DNA of 64,000 bases from assembly GCA_009760855.2 (NCBI GenBank), contig WPIO01000034.1, positions 1,255,001 through 1,319,000 on the forward strand, given 5' to 3'. Shown here piece by piece: positions 57,607 to 64,000 of this stretch. This DNA comes from Cristatella mucedo. Lineage: Eukaryota > Bryozoa > Phylactolaemata > Cristatellidae. A program made the position numbers and the translations under genes. Position 1 is the first letter of the stretch; every line of letters begins with the position of its first letter. The notes beneath the pieces were generated by a model. That model was not told the DNA's origin. It saw only the letters and a program-made list of their open reading frames with translations, and ran no database searches.

Positions 57607-58296
57607 CTACGCTTTCGTCTTTTTCTTTTCGGCCGGCGACTTCTTTTCGCTCGACTTCTTTTCCTTTCCCAGCATTCTCTTCAGGAAGGACGACTTGGCG
57701 TCGCCTCGATGAGCGTCGGGCGCTTTGCCGCCGCCGCCGGCAGCAGCAGCCGCAGAGCTCTTGGATGGCGTCGGCGGTGCTGCAGCTGCCGCAGCTGCGG
57801 CACCGCCAGAGCCAGCAGCACCTGAGTGGTGCGTGTCGGCGGTGGCGGCGGCAGCAGCAGACGCCTCCGAATCGTCGTCGCCGCCGCCGCTGCGGCTGTC
57901 GGCATCGTCTTCGTCAGCTCCATGCGGCGAGGCGAGTCTCTCTGTCGCGGCGTAGGAGGCAGCGGCGGGCTCCATTGTGGCAAACGACACCGACGATGAA
58001 TCGGCTGCAGCTGGCTCTGCGTCCGCTGCTGCTGCTGCTGCGGAGGAGGCTGCAGAGGTCGTCGAGTGCTTGCCTCGCAGCGGCTGCGCAGATTTGGCAG
58101 CCGCCTTGCCCGAGTCGCTTCTCTCCGACATCTTCACACTGGCGTCGGAGACTCGAGGTGAGACTGCGGAGCGGTTCAGCGTCGAGGAGCGCTTCAGTGA
58201 CGAGGAGGAGACGGCGGCGGAGGGCGAGCGCTCGGCATCCGAGTGAAGCAGCGTGTCGTCGTGGAATGCCTTCGTCCTGTGCATCTGCCAGTTGGC

Positions 58297-58329
<33 letters not shown>

Positions 58330-59255
58330 GTGCTGCGAGCTGGCGGCAGGTTGGCTGCTGTCGTGGTGCTGCTGCTGCTGATGTCTGACCTTCGATGACT
58401 GCTGCCCCGTCGCCTGCTTGGCGTGGTGCTGCGCTGCTGTGGTGGTGCTGTGCTTCGGCCCGGCCAAGGAGCGCTTCGACGGGGCGTGCTGCTCGGCTGC
58501 GGAGGAGGCGTCGGCTCCGAACGGCGGCGGAGGCGGCTCCGACGAGTCGACGACAGGGACGCCCTTGGGCATGGCCAGCCTTTCGAATGCCGACATCGTA
58601 CGGGCGGCGCCCGCCGCGGCGGCGGCAGCTTTGCCAACGGCAGCATGCCTGTCGCTGCTGCTGCTGCCTCCTTTCTTGGACGACGCCGACGAGGCGCCAC
58701 TCTCCGAGGCGCCGCCGCCGGCGGCTGCTCGCCGCGGCATCGGACTCTTGGTCGAGGCGCCGGAGGCGAGCCTGGCTTTTGTTGCTGGCCCCACCGCAGG
58801 GGCCGCCGCGGGCGAGCCCCGTCCTCCGTTTGCCGAGAGCTCCCGAAGCGTCTCGCTGCTGCCACCGTCGTGATCTAGCGATGCGGCGGCCGCAGAGACG
58901 ACGGACGACAGATCGGGACCGTCGACGTTGCCGCCGCTGAACGACGTCCTCGCGCTGCTGGCAACGCTGTCGCTTTTCGTGTCGAATCCCGAGTCGGCCA
59001 GGCTGCTGTCTTCCGCCGCACGCTGACTGGCGGCCGCCGACGGCGACTGGCCCGGATGGTAGAATATGGAGGACGCAGAAGCAGCCGCCGCCGGGCGCTC
59101 GTCCTCCGACATCGAGTACAGGCCCTTGAACTTCTTCGATATTCGCGAGCCAACGTCGGACGACTGGTGCACGACGGCGCTGCCCGCCGAGCTCGCCTCC
59201 TCCTCCTCTTCTCGTCGAGCGCGGAGCGAAAGGAGCGCGGCCACGCTCTTGTCGG
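57607..59255 (-). CDS. Last exon of an unrecognised Ala/Ser-rich low-complexity protein (548 residues)
   Basis: A 549-codon frame follows a strong acceptor (TTCTCTCGCTGTAG). There is no upstream ATG in it, so it is a terminal exon and not a complete gene. The sequence starts DKSVAALLSLRARREEEEE, then VGSRISKKFKGLYSMSEDER and SSLADSGFDTKSDSVASSAR, the most ordered and likely conserved part (first ~120 residues). The rest is disordered: polyalanine, polyserine, a proline run beside Q/H-rich stretches, and an acidic DEDDADSRSGGGDDD patch. It ends in a basic lysine-rich tail (SSFLKRMLGKEKKSSEKKSP). Likely a scaffold, cytoskeletal or nuclear regulatory protein, but that is inferred from composition only. 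Codon use is strongly GC-rich. Confidence 0.7.
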
Positions 59256-59324
59256 CTACAGCGAGAGAACGATCTGGTCGTCTGGAACGCCCTTGGCCGC
59301 GTCGGTCCCCCCCCCTCGCCTTAC

Positions 59325-59364
59325 GTGCGACTCTCTCGCGGGAACTCCTGGAGCGGCAGGCTGC
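59325..59364 (-). CDS. Candidate 40-base exon upstream of the Ala/Ser-rich exon
   Basis: The acceptor GCTTTCTTACCTGCTGCAG has an excellent pyrimidine tract and the donor is GTAAGG. It encodes AACRSRSSRERVA and leaves one base, exactly the phase needed by the next exon across a 69-base intron. A plus-strand donor-like CAGGTAAGAA overlaps by chance. Confidence 0.45.
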
Positions 59365-59949
59365 CTGCAGCAGGTAAGAAAGCAGCCAGCGAGGCAGCGG
59401 CGGCGGCGGCGGGCTCCGAAGAAATGGCCAGACAGAGCTGTTTCGGCCGCTTCGAAGTTGTCAGAGAATGCTAAGCGTAGGCGAGCCGACTGCGAGTTTC
59501 ATTTCCTCGCTTTTCCTTCTTTTCCAATTGCCTAATACAGGCGTCGCTGACAGCGGTAGCACTGAGCAGAAGCCACAGAGTGCAAGCTCCGTGAGAACGC
59601 TCGTACGACTCGGGCCAGCCAGCCAGCCAGCCGAAGTCGCCCTGCCCTGGCCAACGGCTAGGTGAAGGGGGGCAGCGATCGCGGCAATTTTAACTCTATT
59701 TAGATAAAAATCGACCGGAAATCGGTAGCTTGTCGCTCGAATTTCGATTGATGACACTGTGACGTGCCTTCTTCATTATGAACTTTAGCTAAACTTTAGC
59801 TAAACTAAACTTTAACTTTCACGCCATTTTTCGTTCTCGCTCTCATGCAACCCATTGCGAGCGACCGAAGTGGCCCGAGCCACTGCACTCGTGTGCAATG
59901 GATGGATGGCATGAGAACGCGAACAAAAAATGGCCGGAAGCCAATTCAC

Positions 59950-59952
<3 letters not shown>

Positions 59953-60007
<55 letters not shown>
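59953..60007. repeat. (GA)n microsatellite
   Basis: About 55 bases of pure GA. Confidence 0.95.
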
Positions 60008-60009
<2 letters not shown>

Positions 60010-60039
60010 AGAGAGAGCCTAAGTGACAAGCCTCATTTT

Positions 60040-60304
60040 CGATTTCGCATTACAGCAGACTGCGTGCACTACGTTTCCTCATAGAATTTCACGACAATGG
60101 GTATGGACATTCTCGTGCAATGCACAGTAGTCGACTGCAATGACCGGGGCTAGTAGTACTGCAATCCACTCGAATCCACCAAAAATTCAGCAGAAAGAGT
60201 TTGCACAAAGCTTCAATTTGACTATCTGCAACGTTATACTCTGTTTAAAGTGCACACGCAAAATTCCGTGCCATTATTAAGTGCATTGTCAAAAAATGCA
60301 CTAA
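60040..60304 (-). repeat. Dispersed ~165-bp satellite, first part
   Basis: Reverse orientation of the 14.8-kb repeat: ACTGCAATCCACTCGAATCC and GTCGACTGCAATGACC are the inverted unit landmarks. Confidence 0.6.
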
Positions 60305-60812
60305 ATGTAATGCGTCTCCGTCTGTAACTCCACAAAGCCGCAAGGACTGGATGGGTGTTACACAAGAGAGTTTTCTATGGCGCACTCAAAGCCTCGCCGG
60401 CTCTTTGTGCACATCATCAGCTGCCAACATATGTCCTCTCACGCTACGAGAAGAAAAAGGGAGACGCATAGCTGAGTCACAAGGGCGGTCAAGGAAGTGA
60501 GTATCGTAGGAGTAACAGCATAGACTGGCTGGAAAGGATGTGCCCCAGTCTGTAACCGGAGAGAAAATATCCCGGCGTGGAGAGTTGCAGAAGTGAACTT
60601 CACAGTCTATGATTTGCAGTGCTTGTGTCGCCAACGGTCTTAAAACATAGGAATGGAACCTTATTGTCCGTAGAGGACCTCAGGGCCTGAGAAGGCTGAA
60701 ACTAGTCCAGAAGTTCAGCTAGGCACGTGAGAGCCAAGCCGTGGCGGGCTTTGTGGGTCAGAGTTTAGCTCTCTGTATCCCCTGATCAACTGAGAGCTAT
60801 CGCAGGTCTTTC
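60305..60812 (-). mobile_element. LINE family B copy inserted in the satellite
   Basis: Read on the minus strand it has CTGACCCACAAAGCCCGCCA, CAGCCTTCTCAGGCCCTGAG, GACCGTTGGCGACA and the GGAGTTACAGACGGAGACGC end, parallel to 3,990-4,435. The short frame at 60,634-60,386 is a frameshifted part of it. Confidence 0.75.
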
Positions 60813-61290
60813 AGAAGTCAACTGCAACGACCTGGGTCATACGCCAATCCACTGCAATATACCGAAAAACGACCAGGAAATCGTATGCCAGAAGCTCTAA
60901 TCTAGACTGCACGTTACTCTAGCCTCTAGTGCAGTATACTCGCACACTTTCACAGCAATGGGCGTTCTCATGCAATGCACTGCAAGAGAGTTCGATAGTC
61001 CATACTGCAATCTGCTACAGTCAGCCGAAAAATGCCCAGAAAACGGATGCTCAATGCTCCAATGTCGACTACATGTCACTGTGCACTGTTTACAGTACAC
61101 TGCATAAAAAGCTCACCCACACAATTTCAAACCGTATGGACGAGAAATCTCAGACAAAACACACCGATTAATTGCAATGGCCAGGCCAATTCTTCCGAAC
61201 AGCACACATTCGGAAAATTTCGTGACTTTGAGCTCACTGTGATCGACAAAGGCAAGTATCAACTTGCGATAAGCCACGCTAACTCTCATG
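60813..61290 (-). repeat. Dispersed ~165-bp satellite, second part
   Basis: Continues the same orientation with AGTCAACTGCAACGACCTGG, CAATCCACTGCAATAT, ATGCAATGCACTGCAA landmarks; about three units. Confidence 0.6.
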
Positions 61291-61884
61291 TACAACAAAA
61301 TTTGTTAAGTCAATGGATGCCGGAGTCCAGTGGCAGGTAAAGTCAGTTTGTTTGCAAGTTCAAGGGCAGCATCCACTTGGCGTCGTTATGTCGACAAATA
61401 GTCATCGTCTGGCTTGGCGGCAGCCCTCTCGGCACAGCTTAGCAACCAGGCCAGAAAGGAAGAACTGCACACATGCAGATGTACGCAGTCGCATAAGCGC
61501 CAATTGGTATCGTTGCAAACGGGTCTGTCGAAGGAAGAAGCACTTGCCAAGCAGAGGAGGACATGATGGGCTGGTTCCATAAATCAGCATAGTGAAGATT
61601 TTCAGAAGATCATCTGATGAATTCAATGAATATTTTCCTCTCCATTTCATTAGAGCTTCGAAGATGCTTTGAGTGAGTCTAGTGCCTCGTGAGAGCACGA
61701 AATTAAGGCTTAATGGTAGCTGTCCGCCGGAGTGTTCCTATTAATTCTATGTGAAAGCATGCCATGTTAATTAAGATTGGGTTTACTATTTAAGATTGGA
61801 TTTGAAACTACGCCCAGCTGGTAAACGTCTATTCTAAGCCACAACTGAATTGATTCAATTCATTGGCGGGTGAAATATTAATAA

Positions 61885-61975
61885 CAATAGTAGTAATAAT
61901 AATACGGCCTTTCTATAGCACCGAAGAAGACAGACAAATCTCGCTGTAAGCACTTTACGCTAAGCTGCAAAGGAA
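61885..61975 (-). mobile_element. LINE family A, 3' tail, eroded
   Basis: (AAT)n followed by CTTTCTATAGCACCGAAGAA and ACAAATCTCGCTGTAAGCAC. Confidence 0.4.
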
Positions 61976-62059
61976 CCTTAAGGCTAATTTGTTAGTGATG
62001 AAAAACTCAGCGCCACGAGCATTCGCAGAAGACAAGTCGCACAGACTAGGCAAATGCAG

Positions 62060-62360
62060 CGGCGTGTTATTCAGTGCCATATTACCAACCTGAGGTCCTA
62101 CTTACTACTCTCTCCAAATGCCCATCGTCTTCTGTGCTCTTACATCCTGGTGTACAGGTGAACTCACAGCAGTTCCTCACAGCATTTTCCATGTTCGTTT
62201 GGATTGTCCTTAGTGTCCTTTTGCGTGCTGACACTGAGTACCATACCGTTAACCAATGGACATGCATACGTCTTATGACCCGCTTACTTTCCAGCATATG
62301 CAAAATTCCCAGAATGAAACTTTGGTCCTCCTAGGCCGTCATAGAAATGCATTTTATTAT
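62060..62360 (+). mobile_element. LINE family A, eroded 3' end
   Basis: The UTR words CGTGCTGACACTGAGTACCA, TTCCAGCATATGCAAA and an ATT-rich end follow the order of the 25.7-25.9 kb copy. Confidence 0.45.
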
Positions 62361-62569
62361 TACGATACTTGTGTGCTTTTGCATGCTTGCCTGTGCATGA
62401 TGACCCTCAGTTATTGTTTGTCTGGCAGCGAGTTCTCACGTGTCTGCTCAGAGATTTAGTTCTCTCGATGTCGATGTAGCAGCCAACGAGATGCTCAGGT
62501 CCCAGGTAAGGCCTCTGCAGCTTAAGCTAAAGAATTTCCTTGCCCATTTCTGAATTGATTGTTGGGTAA

Positions 62570-63240
62570 TCTTTGAAGTTGACTTTGGTTTGCCGAGCAG
62601 TCATAATTGCATCTTCAAGCAGAATCCCGGTACGTTGGTGGTGCATTGCTGGCAATTGTGGTATTGGCCCGGAGACTGAAGTCAATTGCTTGCATTGCAA
62701 CTGATTGCATTTGCCCAGCGATATGAAATTTGGTGCTTACACTATAAGCAAGCATAAGGCAGTGTTATATTCAAACAAATTTAGAGCTATGCCAAAGATA
62801 ATTTCCGGTTAATTCGCATTAATTTGTGGTGGATAATGGAGGATTGATGAATTGGCTCCTTGCACTTCGCCATGTGAGAATAGACATGTGCAACGGCATG
62901 AAATTCTGTGGATACTTTCTACATGGAGTGTGGTGCAATGTTGAATTGCAAATTGAACTACTTGAAGAAGCCGGGTCTAGTCAATTTTTGTGACTTTACG
63001 GTGGATTAGGGTAATGGTCCGGGCGAGTGCAGTGTATTGAGTGATAACGTGATGCCTAATCAATAGTGCAAAAACTGGTGCCTACCATGGAATCATGATG
63101 CAGTGTAACATGTAATCGAAATTGGAGATTTTCGGCTTTGATTTCTGGTCGGTTTAAGTCGGACCCTATTGGATTCGGCACCGACTATTTTGGTCAATTC
63201 GAGAAGGATTGTGGTGCAACGCTGCCAGACTCAGACAGCC
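62570..63240 (+). repeat. Dispersed ~165-bp satellite
   Basis: Three to four imperfect units with GCAATTGTGGTATTGGCCCG, GTGGTGGATAATGGAGGATT and GGTGGATTAGGGTAATGGTC as unit starts. Confidence 0.6.
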
Positions 63241-63321
63241 ATTTGCAGCCTATCCCCGGTTTAAACCCAGGAACGACCCGAATTTGGTTTAGGAAATAAT
63301 TTCTTAATGAAAATACATTTC

Positions 63322-63462
63322 ATTTGTATAGCACCATAAAAGAACTCAATCTTTGTTCTGGCGCTTCATACATGCTTCAGAGTTCGAGCCCACGACCCCG
63401 GTCATTAAATGAAGTAACATTGACATTGATCGAGGCAAAAATCTTAACCACTGGGCTTGTTC
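63322..63462 (-). mobile_element. tRNA-derived SINE, family B, insertion subfamily
   Basis: Inverted copy: the CCACTGGGC head, AATGTCAATG-type insertion, GGCTCGAACTC B box (as read on the minus strand) and the LINE-like tail. Confidence 0.65.
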
Positions 63463-63564
63463 TTGTAAATGAGATCGTAGTTTGTCGTAATTTGTGCTGG
63501 ACATTCAAAAATATTCAGCTGCAATTCGAATTACGTGAGATTGAGGTTAAAGCATTTTGATGCT

Positions 63565-64000
63565 CTCGGGACGCATTGAAGTTTGCACTCCTTTGAAGCT
63601 TCATTCTCCCTTAATTCTCTGGCTCCAGCCTACCTATCAGAACTACTCTCCCACCGGGCAAAGAATCGTACAACCAGCTTTTCAGACTCTAATCGTTTAG
63701 CCATACTTCGTCCGAACCTCAAAACTGCTGGTGACCAGGCTTTCAGTTTTTATGCTCCCAAAGCTTGGAACTGATTATACGACGTATGCTACAACATCCC
63801 TTGACATGACATATTTAAAAAGAAGCTTAAAACATGCCTTTTTATGACAGCATTTGGTGGGTTTTTATGATTCGTCCTTATCGTGCATATGTACCCGATT
63901 ACACTATGCTTGCTGTTTTCGGATGTTACTATCAATCATTTGGTAATGCTTTCTATACAGCGTCTGGAAAGTGCCTTGAAAGAGATTCAGTTCTCCGAGA
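63565..64000 (+). mobile_element. LINE family A copy, cut by the window end
   Basis: SLNSLAPAYLSELLSHRAKN and FSFYAPKAWN match the reverse-transcriptase end. The tail GTGCCTTGAAAGAGATTCAG begins at the window edge. Confidence 0.85.

Noticed and set aside
57480-58940. Plus-strand long frames (302, 181 and 151 residues) over the Ala/Ser-rich exon
   Set aside because: Shadows of the GC-rich minus-strand exon; arginine-rich composition and no supporting splice sites.
59066-59377. Plus-strand frame ending at a CAGGTAAGAA donor-like site
   Set aside because: It is antisense to the minus-strand exon and its acceptor, which together have better splice signals and phase agreement.

Overview
The window comes from an animal nuclear genome, most likely a non-vertebrate metazoan. 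The coding regions are split by introns with GT-AG borders. The rest is full of decayed LINEs, tRNA-derived SINEs, a Tc1-type DNA transposon and many microsatellites. The one clearly recognisable gene, CRAMP1/cramped, is an animal chromatin regulator. There is no bacterial operon structure and no CRISPR array. I cannot name the species.

Region by region. About 1.9-24.9 kb (minus strand) holds a CRAMP1 (cramped) orthologue. I could assemble 16 coding exons whose splice phases all agree, giving one open frame of 1,054 residues; the first exon with the start codon was not found. Its introns carry an uninterrupted (CA)197 tract, a GA/TC inverted pair, SINEs, LINE fragments and a diverged ~165-bp satellite. 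About 25-31 kb is repeat-rich (LINE pieces, a broken Tc1 transposase, an inverted SINE pair) with two candidate minus-strand exons of an unrecognised gene. About 31.6-32.8 kb is a CpG-rich segment that looks like a shared promoter. From 32,823 to 44,456 (plus strand) a six-exon gene encodes a small (~188 residue) protein in which successive exons each carry an NP(I/L)T-type motif; I do not recognise the family. Its introns hold a 26-copy 14-bp minisatellite and a (CTG)27 tract. About 45-56.8 kb is intergenic and mostly LINE/SINE debris. From 57,607 to about 59,364 (minus) lies the C-terminal part of a low-complexity Ala/Ser-rich protein of unknown identity. From 59.4 kb to the end there are repeats, including more of the dispersed satellite, one array of it split by a LINE.

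The three genes show no functional link. The most informative structures are the near-complete CRAMP1 model, the repeated-exon NP(I/L)T gene, and a short 3' stem-loop shared by the main LINE family and one SINE family, which suggests the SINE borrows the LINE machinery. Gene models are hand-read splice predictions, and transcript data would settle the uncertain ends.
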